A program made the position numbers and the translations under genes. Shown here in pieces: positions 25,205 to 39,020 of a stretch of 64,000 bases of DNA. This DNA is from Echinococcus granulosus (taxonomy: Eukaryota; Platyhelminthes; Cestoda; Cyclophyllidea; Taeniidae). Positions within the stretch are counted from its first letter, which is position 1; the number at the start of each line of letters is the position of its first letter. The DNA is taken from NCBI RefSeq assembly GCF_000524195.1, contig NW_020170404.1, positions 52,874-116,873 on the forward strand, read 5' to 3'. The notes below the pieces were generated by a model. That model did no database searches. It saw nothing but the letters and a program-made list of their open reading frames with translations, and was not told where the DNA came from.

Positions 25205-28200
25205 ATGAAAGTAACTCGTTACGTTTGGATTACCAATTTGCCGCCAGCATTTACGGAAGAAGAATTACGAGGAGCTTTAAACAGGTAAGGTGTATCCTGC
25301 TTATCATTAGTCTTAATGCTTTTAATGTAAGCTAATGCCTTATTTTATTTCTGCAGCTACGGGAAAATTCAAGGTGTAAAAGTTCTTAGTGACGGAGCTG
25401 TTGTTGCTTTTGCTGAGACCAAATCCGCGACGAAAGTTGTCGAGAGTTCCGTAAAACTCCGCAAAAATAGTCTTAAAATGCAATATTGTGAATCTCCTGA
25501 TGCACTATGCACCGATACGCCTCAACAAAGATGTGATCAACGGTAGGGTGATATTTCATTCCGTTATTGATATAGGTCGGATTCGTTGTCGGATTCGAAG
25601 AGTGTGGCTGGTGAAATTGACACTGAGAGTACTTCTTCATCCCCGTGTAGTTCACACAGTTCTTCATCTGCTGCTCATCAGAAAAGGAGGTAGGTGTTTT
25701 GCTCACCTAAGGATACACGTGTTAGTTATTCTCCGATTAAACGTGATCACAAGAAAGGTAACAGCGGGTCCCAGGATCGGTCCTCGAAATACGATTCTCG
25801 TAGCAACCGTCGCCAGGATGGTCTTCGTGGTCTAAAGATTACGCAATTACCCCTTAGGTCGTCTGATACTAATCTGCGTGAAGGATTATTTCATGAGTAC
25901 AAGAAGCATGGGAAAATTACTTCTTTGGCCATAAAAGGCACAGGGTCCAGCCGCTTCGCTCATATTACTTTCAAACTCGGTGAGGACGCCGAAAAGGCCT
26001 ATGAGCATTCCAAGGGCAAAGTGTTCTTCGGTGTGTCAGTCCACGCCGAACTTGTCGACGGTCTTGATATCGAAGACCCGGATCTATGTCCTCCAGAGCA
26101 CGCCATGGATGAATACCACCCGAAAGCAACAAAAACCCTTTTTGTTGGGAACTTATGTTCTGCGACTATTACTGAGGTGGAGCTGCAGCGTGTTTTTCAG
26201 GCCTATGGGGATATAATCGAAATCGATATCAAGACCCAAACAAATCAGCCTGGAACTTCGTATGCTTTTGTTCAGTACACGGACATTAAGAGTGTTGTTC
26301 GGGCGCTGAGCGACCAGGAAAGCATAACGGTTTCTGGGAAGCCCGTGAAATTGGGTTTTGGTAAGAGCCAGCCCTCCAACGTCGTTTGGTTGGACAATCT
26401 TTCACCCAGTGTTACCGAAACATTCCTTATGCGACAGTTTGGCCGTTATGGACGTTTGAAGGACACCATGGTGGATTTGAAACTTGGTCGTGCGCTTCTC
26501 TATTTTGATACAGTTGAGGCAGCACAACGTGCTTTAAACGAAACGCGAAATCGTTCCCTGCTGGGGAGAAAGGTTCAAATTGACTATGCCACTCTGGAGT
26601 GCCAGGTCGCGTTCATGGAGAAGTTCGGAACAGTTAGCAATTTCTATGGGAAGTACAGGTATGCTTGAGTTTTGTTTTTTTATCCGCCCTTTCCGTAGGG
26701 ATAAGTTGCGCGAGATAGTTGAGGCTTACATGCCCTGTGGGAATTTAATGTCTTACCTGGAGGAAAACAGAGGGTATGTTTTTGGAGACGGTTAATACGT
26801 TTACTTTTGTTAGACTGTCTGCATTATTGCTTCATTATAGATCTCAAAGTGGATTTAATAGACGAACGAAGGATTTGGCTGCCTTGGTTGGATCAGCTGA
26901 CCCGTCGAGGTCTAGCAAATATGGATATATTAGATCATCTCATCACTCCAGTTCTCGCAATGGATCACCAGTACGAGGATCTATATATTCAAGGAGTTCG
27001 CCTTCTAGGGAATACAGCAATTTACCTGGAGCTAGTTTCCGTAGTAGTGGCAGTGGTTTACTCTCAACTCTCATCGGATTATCTAGTTACAAGCGTCATC
27101 CGTGCTCTGGTGACTCACCAAGGGCTTCCTCAACTCGCGATCGTTCAAGGTATTCCCAATGCCGAAAGTCCCTTGCTCCAAATTCACTTGAATGCTCCCG
27201 GATGTCGAACGGTGGAGGATCTTATCAACATTCCATGGGGTACAGTAATGATGTTAGTCCACACAGACAGCAACCATGGTCCAACGGCAGGAAATCTCAC
27301 TACGCCACATCAACTTGCAGTGATTCATCAGTGGAGCCAAAGCAGGATAAAAAGGAATCCCGTTCACATAAGCAGGTCTTAGAGCGTCAAAGAAGAGGTT
27401 CAAGTAAGCGGAAGACTTCTCATCGGATCAGTCTTGAGCGTCATCGACACAGGGACGATCCTCCCTCCCCCCAGCCGATTTCTAGTCGTCGACATTTGCG
27501 GAACTCAGCTGTGCCCACTCCCGAACTGAGCCAACCTATGAAATCTGGTGAGGGAGGTAGTGATTCTTACAGTGCTACGAGGCGTGTGAGCAAAGGAAAG
27601 GCTGCTGAAGTCTCGCGTTCGTTCGGCCATCAACAGAAAACCGTCATGTCCACCTGCTCTTCCAATGGTGAAACACTAACGAAACTGCAGCGGGAACGAA
27701 TGGAATTGTTGATGAAGTTGTCCATGGTGCAGACGAAGCACAAATTTGAGGTCATAACTTCTGGGTCCTCTACACAGGCGACCTATAGGAGGTATTTAAA
27801 TATATCTTATCAATATTCTTTTAATGGTGCCTTTAACTCGTTCTTACGATTTTCATCTTTTTTTGGGCATTGGTTAAATCCAATTCTCTTATGGGTTTAA
27901 TCAGCATTTTGCCACTTCTAATGAGTATTTCCTGATTTTCGATTAGCCTGATTCGTGTGTTAGCCTTAAATGCCTTTTGCTTATTCACTCGTAAGAGTCA
28001 GTTGATTGTGCAAGTTTCAGACTGGTTTCATATGGTTGCATTATTTTTCTTTAAGGTCCCACCTTATTACGCTTGTTGGATTCAACAAATTTTACATGTA
28101 CTTCAATCTGCTTTGTTAAATGAGTTGTGGGCATGTTTAACTTCGCATTCATATTTTCGTCGACCATTGAATTCTGTACGGAGTCATGATCACGACGACT

Positions 28201-31200
28201 GCCTCGTTTGTGAATGTGGGGCCATTCCGTTGTAACGACTGACTGATGTAGTTGCCTCTGAAGACATGCAAAACTGGCCATGCAACAACCTTATTTAAAC
28301 TAGTACAGGTGAACTAAATTCAACTCCTTAGGGTAAAGTTGTAATCAGCATGAGCGGTCACAACCAGTATGGAATTCGTACTGTCAAAATGAATTTGGAG
28401 TTTGAATTCAGCACTACTGCCCTTCTTTTTGACTTCAGGGTGAACATGAATTCAATCGGTTCCGCCGTACTGCCGGAATCGCAACCTATTCGAATCCCCA
28501 CTAAAGTAGGGGGCGACTTTGCTGTCTCCGCAAGCTCAGGTAGTGGAGGGCAAAGTAGTAGTAGTGATCCTGGTGATATCATGTTCTCCCCCAACATCGG
28601 GCCCCGAGCGTCATCAGACCGGTCATCACCATCCCAAGTCCCACCACCTCCTCCTCCCCCACCTACTCTACCTCCGCCACCACCACCGCCTCCGCCGCTG
28701 CCCCTACGACTTTCGTCGGTGGTCGTACCATCACCAGGTCTACCCACTTCCTCTCTACCCTCTTCCTTCGATTCAATCGCCTCACCTCCACCATGGGATA
28801 CACAGCCAACGACAATAGAGTCCGATTTACCCCTCCTCGCCGCTCGTTTGCGTTCTCCTCTGTTCTGTTTTGATCCTCAGATATTGCCCGTTTCCGCTCC
28901 GCCGTTTACCTCAAAACTGGACGAAATTCATCTTTCTTCGCCGAGAATGACCTCTACCAACTCGCAAAGGCTGTCTCAGGACTCTGATTCTGAACAAGCT
29001 GTTGACGCGCTGGACTCTTCTCTTGATGAACGAATTCGACGTTTGGATGCGAAACTGCAACATTCGGAGAAAATCCGACCTACCGTGGATTACAGCAAAT
29101 TCCGCATACGTCGAAAAAGCGATCTAATCACAACAACGGCAACCAATGCTTCCTCTTCACAAGCCTCCGTGCCTATCTCCGCTTCTGTCGTATCGACAGA
29201 CATCACAATGTCTCCTTTGCGGTTATTCACCAGTCCGACCTCCCCCGATGTGGTTAGTTCGACCACGTCACCGGGCGTAAGACCCACTGATACCTCGGAA
29301 TTCGTCAAGAGTATGCTTTCTTCAGGTAGATCTTCGACAAAGCTCAGCAATGTGGATTCTATCGTCTCCTCGATTTCTAATCACACGATTTCGCGTCACT
29401 TTCATCACTCTTATTCACCACCACCACAACTACCAACACTTCCAGCCCCTCCTTCGCAGCCTCTTCCTGCTCTCCCTGAGAAGTCCACTCTCTTGAGCCC
29501 CATCACACGGTCTCCTCTCCATACAGCGTCTCCTACGTGTGGTGGCAGTAGTAGGATGCCTGAGCATCTTTCCGACCTAAAACCACCACCACCGCTACTT
29601 CATACAAACGTGCGATCCTCAACACCTCTACACAGCGCTCCCGTAGAAGTCGCTTCTACTCCATCACCCTCTACCACGGCATCTGGTTGTTGTTTGAGCC
29701 GTTCTCCGGGTAGAACCATTGGGAGGGCACTACAAAGTCCAGGAATTAGGCCTATTTTGAAGAAGGATAATGTTATCACTGCAACTATCGCCTCAACGCC
29801 TAAGTCGGTGTCGCGATCAAAGGAGGTGCAGAACTGTACCCAAATGAAGGATCTCTTCCCCCCACAACCGGCTCGGACTATGCAAATCGTGAAAAAGAAA
29901 TCCCAACAAGCGGTGTCATCGGAAGCGATCGAAAAAGAATCGATTTTTCCGGCAATTTCCCCTTCTTTGACAAGGCCGCTCTGCAATGGGTCTGTTGGCC
30001 ATAAGAGATTGTCTGCCCCCTCTGCGCCACACCTCTCGCCCAAGTCACCGAAGATTTCAACTTCAAAATTGAAATCCTGTGAAGCCGGCAAAACGGATTG
30101 TTTGTCAAAATCGGCATCTGAAGCGAAGGAGGGAGAAGAAGCTATTTCCCCTAAACCTAAGAAGATGTGTGAAGATTCTCAAATTCCTGTAAAGTCGTCC
30201 AAAAGGCAACTTGTTCCCCCACCCACTACTCCTTTTGAGCGTAATAAACTTCACTTCAAGAAACTCGCCAAAGTTCAGGCCACTCCTGGTGACAAAAAAT
30301 CGCATAGCACCATCCCTACTTCAAATCCTTCTTCAAAATTCCTGAAGTCTCCGGCTGGCCCAGAGTGCCGAACTGCCACTTCGAAGTGTGATTCCTGCAC
30401 AAAGAAAAGGCGACTAAAGAGGAAGAGACAGGAGAGCGATGAAGAAGATTGGAAGCCCCAGGGTGGTCTAGATTCTATAAAAGTCGAAGACATTGGCACA
30501 GATGGAGTGCTTTATGAAACGATGTATGATAAGATCAAGCGCAGGGGTAATAAGGGTTATGTGAATGACCGTCCAGAAGCTAAACCAGAGGCGCTCAAAT
30601 CTCTGCTCAATTCTAGAAAGCACAAGGTTGGAGGGGATACTAAGGGTGTGGAGCAGACGGCCTACGAATCGGAGAAAAATTTAGATGCTAATGAAGCACA
30701 AAATGTTCCAAGTTCAAGGCGACTCAGCAAAAAGCCACCTCATTTGACGCCCGAGTCTTCTGAACCTATGCGTCCTGTAAAGTCGTTTAAAAAATCTCGA
30801 TTAAAGCGACCTGAAAGCGAGGGTAATTCGAGCTCCGAATCTGATAATCACTTATCAGTTGAGGTGTCGTCAAGTAGGCTAAAGAAGGTTTTGTCTGTGT
30901 CACGCAAACGTCGGGTAGTTGGAGACCCCAAGTTTGGTAGTCCATCGACCAAGTCTAGGAAGACTGCTGTGAAACGGCGTGTGGCCCGCAAATTAGTCAC
31001 ACTTTTCTCTAATTCAAGCGACAGTGATTCCGACTGCTCGCCCTCGACCAGAAATCTCCCGAGGGCCTTCTTTCCGGAGCGCCGTCGTTCAACCTCAAGA
31101 TCTTCGTCAACTTCATCGACTCCTCAGATCAGCCGATCCTGCAGTCCTGCCGTCATCCACGAATGTGGCAGCAGCAACGATAATAAGAACAATGATGATG

Positions 31201-34200
31201 AGACTGGGGACTCCGAAGAGACTGCAATTGATGCATTACCTCTGCTTGAAAAACAAATAAGTAGTAATGTCGAAAATGAGGAAGAGGAGGTGATAGCGGC
31301 TCCGGGGATGGAGGTGTCTTCATCATCACCTCCGGCGTTACCGGCAACCGAAACGTTAAAACCGGATAATCTCACTGTTGTGAAGCAGGAGGAGGACGAC
31401 GTGGTGGTGGAGGGAGAAAAGGTGGCAAATTCCGAAATCTGCACTGTCGTCAAGCCATCTCGATCATGTGGAGGTGGCCTTATCCTCACCTCCCCCTTAG
31501 TGAAACCGGTTGCTGTAACGAAAGCGGAGGAACTGGGTGATTTTGAGGAATCGGGTCTTGCACTACTGTCGTCTGCAGCGGAAGCCGAGGCAATGAAACA
31601 AGAGGCAGAGGAGCTGCAAAAACCAGCCCTTTTGTCACCAAAGCCTTCGGTGCAGACCCAACCTCTTACGCTAACTCCCCTTTCCATCATCCCAACACCC
31701 GCTTCTGCAAGCCAGCAACACATTACTTTGGTTGTCAACACAATCAGCAACGCTTCATCAACATCTCAAGACCCTGCCTCTACCTCCTCTACTTCTAAGG
31801 GGCAACCTACTTTCGTTTTGACACCTACCTTTTCACTCGTCACACCAGTTGCTGTTCCCACCGACAATAAGCAGCTAATTGTTAATCGAACTCCTCTACC
31901 CCAATCTATTTCGGATCCACTGCCACAGAACGAGGCGCCTGCCACTAAGCCCTCCTCTTCCAATACGACGGAATTTGTGCAGCATATAATCGAGCAGGTG
32001 ACACAGCAGAAGAAGGAGGAGAGTTCACAGAGCCAGGAGAAAGTGAAACGAGCTAAAAAGTCGGCTCAGCAGAATAGTTCACATATTTCTACAGTAGCGA
32101 CGGTGATGGCAACATCGTCGGCCATTCGTTCACTTCCTGGATCCTCGCACAAGCCGTCTCAGGCGGCGTCAGCTTCAGTGCCTTCACCGCTTCAACCGGC
32201 CCCAATATCTGTGGACCCTTACGAGCCGAATTTCGACGAGCCAGAAGTTATGGAGCTGGTGCAGGCACCGAACAAAGATACTGTGGCTGAAGTAATAAAC
32301 TCTGTGGTACATGGGGAATTCGAGCAAAAGGACTATGTGCAGCGTTTGGTGAACGGAACACGAGTGCCCCTCTCTGGACATAATTCCATAAGGGTCACTA
32401 CAAGTGAGGTGGTGGCGCCGGTAGTGGCCTCCGCTAGACCGGCGCTTAATTCTACATCACGAATTAGTCCATTGCCACCACCGCAGGAGTTGTTGGCGGC
32501 TTCGCAACAGCCTGTCGGAATTGCTTCAAATTCATTGTCATCACCAAAGTCGTCGCCATCAGCTTTGTCGAATGTCTTGGATGTGGCACCGGTAACAGGT
32601 TTTGCCGAAGATCCCAGATTCCTGTCGAGAACTATTCAAACACCGTCTACTATTGTTGTGGTGGGTCTTTTTCTGTTGCACTTAAACTCTGAGGGTTGTT
32701 TTTAATCTCTCTTGGTGTGGTCTTGGAATGATCTATGCAGACAGCTGGATGCCTAAGGTGTATTTGATGTTGCCGTCAACCTAAGTATCCTTTTTGACAG
32801 TCGTATGTGCTTTTCACAACTCTTGTTTGTGGTTGTTTTCTAAAGCAATTTGACAACGCCTAAGGATAGTTTGTAACTGAATCGACTTGTTGGCTAGGCA
32901 AGGGCAAAAAAGAAAAGCAGAAACGATCTGTGTTCTACTTTCACCACATCATGCTAGGAACATTTTTACACAGCAGTTCACGTGACACTGACGCACCGCC
33001 ATCATTCCTACTTCAGTGTATTTGATCTGCATTTCAGACATCACCCGAACCACCACAGGTACAACAGCAACCACCCCAGCAATTGGTGGAGCCTTCACCC
33101 CTTAGTGAACGGTCGTCTATCCCCACAAACATCCTCAGTCCATTGCAAGTCTTCACTTTGATGGCCCCAGCAAATGCCAAATCTTCTGAGGCAGTACCTC
33201 AACAGATCTCCCCGCAGACACAACCGCAGTTGCAAGAAATTGCTGCCTGTCTGGCCAAGAATTACTTCACTCTGCTTAGTCAAGCACCACCGCCACAGGC
33301 TTTCGTGGATGCCGTCGACTCAGCGAACAAAAACTCACCGAACTCGGTGCATCCAGCCGCCCCACCATCGTCAACTACACCACAAAAAACCGCAGAGTTC
33401 TACGCTGCTGCCACCATGGCTGCGATGGCCGCTATGTCGCCCTCGCCCTCTGAGGCAGCTGCGGCGGCGGCGGCAGCAGCAGCAGCAGTGGCGGTTGCTG
33501 CTTCTTCCCCCAAGCATCCAGCTCATTTCTCGCCTCAGCTGCAACCTCTGCCTGCCAATTTTTGGTGGCTGGACCCTCAGTTCCTTGAGGATGTGAGCCT
33601 CCATTTCAAACTCCATTCTCTAACCAGAATTCATTAGATGATATTACCTCCTCCTATCTTGCATTACTTTTGGTGGTACCTTCTCTCACTAGTTACTTCT
33701 AATTATTAAAGCTGCTGGTGTAAGGTATGAATTGTGCTAAACATCATTGCTCGTGTTGTTTTTTTAACGAGCCCATGGTATTACTATTTGATCTCATGCC
33801 GCTGCTGTTTTGGAGTGATGGCATCCCCTGGAAAACTGAGGCCTTTTAGTTGTTGCCACAGCCTACCATGTTGTCCAGTTCTAGATCGGAATGGAGGTCA
33901 GTGAACGTTTGCGCTACTACCCGTGTGCGACACCTTTTGCTTGTGTTACTGGATTAGTTATTTAAAACAAAACTTTTTCTCATTATAATTTTATCGAATT
34001 TAGCATATAGCTGTTTTTGTGTAAGGTTATCGCAGATTGTTAAAAAAGAAGCAATTTATGAGTGCAGTTGAAGGACTAAAAGCTTAGCATTTTCAAATAC
34101 TTTTGTGCGTGATTGTTAGTGTTGATGTGGACGATTTCCAGTAAAATAATTACATCATATAAAAAGAATGTCACCCGTTGAACATTCAACGAAGATAGTT

Positions 34201-36051
34201 TTTATTCGGTTCATTTTGTGTTTCGATTTCGACAGGCTCGTAATATAGGCGTGTAATAATAGTTTCCACGACTTCAACAATGTTTCCAAACCGTTGTTTC
34301 TATTTCGATTCTGCAGATGATACACGGATTTTTTAGGCATTTTCTCTGAATGAGTTAACATTTTTTAACGGTCACTATAGGTTTTCTTGCAAAACTACCA
34401 TTTACTCTCAGGCAAGTGTAATTGATATTTGGCCTCTCGGCTTTTTGCGGTGAGAGCATGTAACGGATTTCCTTCATGTTTTTTTTCCTCAGAAGCTGCA
34501 GTTGGTGTGGCGAGGTTGCATGTCCTTGAAGAACGAGCGGGCGTCAGTGCGAATGCTCTACCTGGCGGGCAACCAGGACTTGATTCGAACCTGCTTGCAA
34601 CTGATGACGGCGGTGAGCGACGAAACAGGTGGGGCGGCCTGGGCGTTGCGGATAGCCCAGCGGATGCGGTTAGGGAACTCGCAGCTAGAGGCGGTACAGT
34701 GGAAGTTGCGCGAGCCTGCCAACTACTGCATGTGCCTGGCTCTCGCTGCGGGCTCTCCGCCACCCCCACCCTCCACCAACACTGCCCCCACCACTGCTAC
34801 CATTTCACAACGGGCCTATATGGAAGATAGCTACTTCGCCCAGCAGAACATGATCTTGCAAAATGTCATCACTTACTTGCAGGACAAAACGGCTGCTGGC
34901 ATTATCAGCTGTCCCTCTTCCCAAGAGGTGAGTTTGTTTATCCATCCCATGGTGCTAGTTTTGCCGGTGTTCAATCCAGCCACAAGAACCATCGGTTGAC
35001 CTCGCATTATCAGGCTTTTAATTAAGCGGGCCAACCAGTTGAGTATGTCCGCGGGCTGACGTGCTTATTTAAGGTCATCCACCCTTTTGCAGTCTTGGCC
35101 ACCGGCCACTTTAATCACGCCAATCGGCTGGTGAAATTTTGGTTTTTTTTTTCAATCCGCCAAAGGGGCTTGATGGACCAAAACCGAGATTACCAGTTAA
35201 AAACGGTGGCATATTAGACCGGTGGTGGAATATTAAAGAGGGAAAATAACCTCCAAATTTTGTTCTCGGCTTACTTGCTTAGCATGGTGAAATGCAATTA
35301 CTAATTTCATGACATCACGGCATTTTCTTCGGCAATTATTTTTTTTCAAAAAAGAATAAAGTTGCAACAATGCTTGAAAAGTTGTTGAAGGTTTTCGTGA
35401 ATTAAACTAGCCAGTCCTTCCATCGGTCACAAGTGTAATAGCTGTTTCACCGTCTCAGGGATGCTCACGATTTCGTTACATTGTGATGAATTTTGTTTTG
35501 CAATGATAGCCGTCGAAATGCCGCTTCTAATATGGAATTGCATTTAACACAGCTCATGAAGCTGTATGCTCCTAACCCTGCAAATGCTAAACGTACACTC
35601 GCATTCAAATAACCGACCTCTTGTGAGGGTATTACCCGGAGGTCATTGCATAATTGGCATCACACTCTTCGATCACGCACTGTTGCTCTTTTCGTCACCG
35701 GTCTCGTAATGACGACTCGTTTCTACGGTGTGATAAACCTATACAGCGGGCTCTATGGACATGTGTGCATTTTTGGAGTGAAGCCGCTGTGAAATATGGA
35801 CTCTGAGTGATAACATAAAAACTTTTTCTTGCCTTTTTTATGTGCCCAAAGGTATTGCCTACCCTGTATCTCTGTCATCCGGCGTGGCCCATTGTGATGC
35901 ATATTTCTTTCCCTGTTTGCAGAACCCCTTTGTGATGCACATCTTCCCGCCGTGTGATTTCACAACTGCTCAGTTGCGATGTCTCTCGCCAGAGCTGCAA
36001 CAGACCCTGACGCAGAGTGCAATACCCTTTATGCTTATTGTTGTCGTGTAG
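25205..36051 (+). CDS. SPEN: Spen/SHARP-family RNA-binding transcriptional repressor
   Basis: Large nuclear protein that binds RNA and recruits corepressors such as SMRT/NCoR. Ten exons: 25205-25284, 25357-25542, 25576-25689, 25726-26658, 26699-26773, 26841-27791, 28439-32660, 33038-33592, 34493-34927, 35923-36051. All phases agree, giving 2559 residues (human SPEN 3664). RRM1 is at about 4-77 (RYVWITNLPP), RRM2 161-238 (LKITQLPLRSSDTNLREGLF), RRM3 263-338 (KTLFVGNL..YAFVQY) and RRM4 344-416, with the Spen hallmark LGFGKSQPSNVVWLDNLSP. The middle is Ser/Arg- and Pro-rich and disordered, with poly-Pro, the conserved DYSKFRIRRKSD patch, many Lys/Arg clusters and poly-Ala. The SPOC domain fills 2373-2559 (LQLVWRGCMSLKN, ALRIAQRMRL, QDKTAAGIISCP, NPFVMHIFPPCDF) and ends at the stop. 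The open frame before 28439 is excluded because the CAG acceptor at 28436-28438 restores phase. Confidence 0.96.
28639..28704 (+). repeat. Poly-proline coding tract in SPEN
   Basis: Two runs of proline codons (mostly CCA, CCT and CCG) separated by Thr-Leu, in the large seventh exon, followed by more Pro/Leu-rich sequence. Such tracts commonly bind SH3, WW or EVH1 domains; that role is inferred here. Confidence 0.9.
33456..33510 (+). repeat. Poly-alanine trinucleotide tract in SPEN
   Basis: A run of GCN codons (GCG then GCA repeats) encodes about a dozen alanines with Val interruptions, in exon 8 upstream of the SPOC domain. The codon mixture suggests replication-slippage growth. Confidence 0.9.
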
Positions 36052-36761
36052 AGAGATGCAGAGGAAAGAAGAGGAAGGAAAGAAGGAGGCAATCCTCGAT
36101 TTGTGTCTATCCGTCCATCCCGGACCCGCTCATTCATTCATCTATCCATCCATCCAGGCGAGTCGCGCAGCCGCCCCCTTTCTCCTCCGCAGCATGCGAG
36201 AGAAGTGCGAACTGCATTCGCACATGCATCTACCCACATACACGTGCACACCATACTAACGTGCGTGCGTGTGTATGGCGGCTAGCCTGCACGTATCTGC
36301 GCGCTTACGTGCGCGCATTTGCGTACACCGTCTGTTTATCGATCGCGAGTCTCATTGGCTGACGGGGTCCGTGACCTTGCCGTGTGGGTACGCGTAATCG
36401 TGTTTTGCGTGCGCGACCGTGGCAACGAGTCAATATATGTGCGTGAGCGCGCTTCCAGCGTTGCCGTGACTACCGCTACCAACGCAAGCAGAAGGCTGCG
36501 GAGACGGGATCGGCGCTTCGCACCAACTGTCGTGCAAGTTTTAGTGTTGAGAAATCCGACAGTTCTTTAATTTTAAACAAAAACACTCGACAGCCATTCA
36601 TTCACACGTGCAGGGGCAATTCCTGCTCCCCCTCCGTTCTCCCCTTCCCTTTTTGGCAGCAGTAATTGATGTAATGATATAATGTTCAGTGAATGTGTAC
36701 ATAGATTTTGCCCTTGTGGATGTCTCCCTAGTAAATAATACTCCGTTTTAAATATGTATAT

Positions 36762-36767
36762 AATAAA
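36762..36767 (+). terminator. SPEN polyadenylation signal AATAAA
   Basis: A canonical AATAAA about 710 bases after the SPEN stop, followed by a GT/T-rich stretch (GTGTGTTATTTG) of the kind found downstream of cleavage sites. The 3' untranslated region from 36052 includes Pro/Cys-codon-rich open frames that are not genes. Confidence 0.7.
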
Positions 36768-36789
36768 AGTGTGTTATTTGTGGATAGAG

Positions 36790-38924
36790 AATGTCCTCCT
36801 GTTCTTCCTTTTATTAGTGTTTCATCGTAGTTCCGTTTTCAATTAGCGTTGTTTGCCTGGACCACTTTTCAGAAGTTACTTGTCGTCTCTTGTTACTTCC
36901 AGCAAGATGCTGTACCCAACATTGTTGGTCCTGGCTAAAAGGACGGAGTTAGTGCATGCCACCCTCTCTTTGTGCGGTTTCCCAGGGCAGACTTTATCCA
37001 CGCGGATGGATGATAAGTTTGCACAGGGTCAAGTAAGGCCGTACTGCTTCCCGGTCATGCGCTTCGGCTTTTACCTTTCTTCACAAATTAGGGCGGCTGC
37101 ATCTAAGTTGTACCCGTTGCAGTGGGGGATCACCTTTTTGAAATGTTACTTGCTTTTAAGGAAATCGTCTGTGCACTTGGGGCCCTGGTACTATTTCGCC
37201 TCCGTGACAGCTGACGTTGGGGCGGTTGGTGCTATAGCGCTCACGACCCCCGTAATGAGTGCCGTTTCGGGGGTTTTCCAGATGCTGGTGTGAATGTGCT
37301 TTTATCAAACGACAGGAGTCGTGGGGAAGAATTTCGGGTCTCGATGGGTAGATTACTTCCCATGGTTTAAATGCTGCCTGCTCTGGTGATTGCCCCAATG
37401 TTCGATTGTTTGTTAACTTTGTATGGCCTCGCAGCACCCACTCGTTTAATGTGCCCTTGGGGTGGTTTTGCACTTATTTGTGAGTTGGGAGGAATTGACC
37501 CAAATTACAACAAAGCAAAGCCTACAAACTGTGAATGCGATGCATCTCAAAGGACGCATTTGTGCCCGGAGTTGTGCATTCCCCCCGTAAACCGACGAAG
37601 TTGTTTGGAGGGTGAAGATTGCCGTGCGATGGGTAGGGAAAAAGGAAAATTACCTAAGGATAAGGCGGCTAATGAAAAGCGTGGAATTATTTTAATGTGG
37701 GTTTCATTACACCTTCAGAAATTACCTGTCTGAGGGATATTCTCGTGCCCAAATAGAGAAATTGAGTTTTCACTTTAGCCACGCGACGCATGTGCGACAA
37801 GAAGTTCAAGTTCCTCTTTTCTCATTGAGAGAAGCCAAACTAGCTTGTGTAGCACACGAACGCCTTGTCCCGTTTTGTCTCAGTGGTTAAGACAAGTAAC
37901 TAGAGAGTGTCCTATAACCCCATTCTAAAACACAGAGGTTTTGGAGACTCGGGAATCAGGGCAGATACAAACGCACGAGCAATTTCTCTTCCCCTCTCCC
38001 CTGGTTTGTTTCACTTGGTGACGCCCACTGGAAAAAAAGGTGGGAGGTGTACTCCTGCTCCTGGTGTCACCTCGTAACTATCAACATTCTTGTAACAAAT
38101 CGCGAATTATTATAAGTGGGGAAATTTTACCATAAAATGGTGATAGGCAATTAATTTGCACATCTATGTTGTTTCCTACCCATCATAAGCACAACCTGCC
38201 AAAAGGTTTTTGGGACTATGATACTGCCCCTCCGCCAGCAACGAGTGCTGATTGTTTTAAACCACGTTGGATACTGTTGTTAAAGCTGTAGCCTATTTTA
38301 GAAAAATTGGAATGCTTTGACTGTCTATTTAACTGCTCATTTCAGTTACGCGGGTACTGAGGGCTCCATGCTTGTGCTTCTGCCTAACGACCCGGCCTCC
38401 GGGGCGTGCCAGTAGCCCTCAAGCCCTACTGTTCACATTCTGCCCGAGCGGTATGCCTCCTCGCGTTTTCAGGGAAGTCTCAGACTGCTGCACTAGATTT
38501 TATGATCATGAAAGTAAATAAATGCTCGCAAACATGTATTTGGTGCACGGCTATACCAATGCAAAGCACTTGTAGCGCTCTGGGCCCTGCTTAAAGACGA
38601 AAGAAGTCATAATCTTCAGAGGTCAATCGCGTCGGTACCGTACTGTGGGATTAAAACCTATCTTATTAACGGGCAACACCTTAAATAACCAACTCAATGT
38701 CATCCCCATGCGCTATTAACTGCAAATTGCGGAAGAAGTAAAGAGGTGGAATGAGCACTCATCAATATTTAATCCACAGAAATTTACAAAACAGCCTGCC
38801 CAAACCTTTTAGATACTAGTTGTAAATTTTTCTTCTACATTCGTGTAGCTTATTACGGTTTCTTGGATGAGTCTGTACCATCCCAGGTCCTTCCTGCAGA
38901 CAAAAGGTGTAATCCCCAAAGGGG
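36790..38924. other. Intergenic, no gene recognised
   Basis: Two open frames, 36853-37293 and 37371-37733, are long for non-coding sequence, but show no motif, good start context or splice continuation. The tail near 38594-38625 (GACGAAAGAAGTCATAATC) may be the edge of a diverged copy of the local repeat. Confidence 0.4.
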
Positions 38925-39020
38925 ACTTAGAGGGACTATTGACATGGTTTGGAGGCCATACTGTCCAGTAGAAGCCAAATAGCGCAGACTTGACCTCCCA
39001 CGGAACCACAACGGCCGTTG
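38925..39020 (+). repeat. Diverged copy of local short repeat
   Basis: It aligns by eye with the 41.5 kb copy over GGGACTATTGACATGGTTTG, then GAGGCCATACTGTCCAGTAG and the ACTTGACCTCC tail. Only the right half is recognisable. Confidence 0.5.

Noticed and set aside
28350..28438. In-frame upstream extension with ATG of the large SPEN exon
   Set aside because: The strong CTTTTTGACTTCAG acceptor at 28438 joins in phase with the exon ending at 27791, and the extension has no Spen similarity.
28358..28747. Antisense Gly-rich frame
   Set aside because: It is the reverse complement of the SPEN poly-proline tract, so a shadow frame.
31124..31750. 208-codon antisense frame
   Set aside because: It lies wholly opposite the SPEN coding exon and reflects its codon bias.
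36052..36570. Several overlapping frames after the SPEN stop
   Set aside because: They lie in the SPEN 3' untranslated region before the AATAAA at 36762, with low-complexity Arg/Cys/Pro composition.
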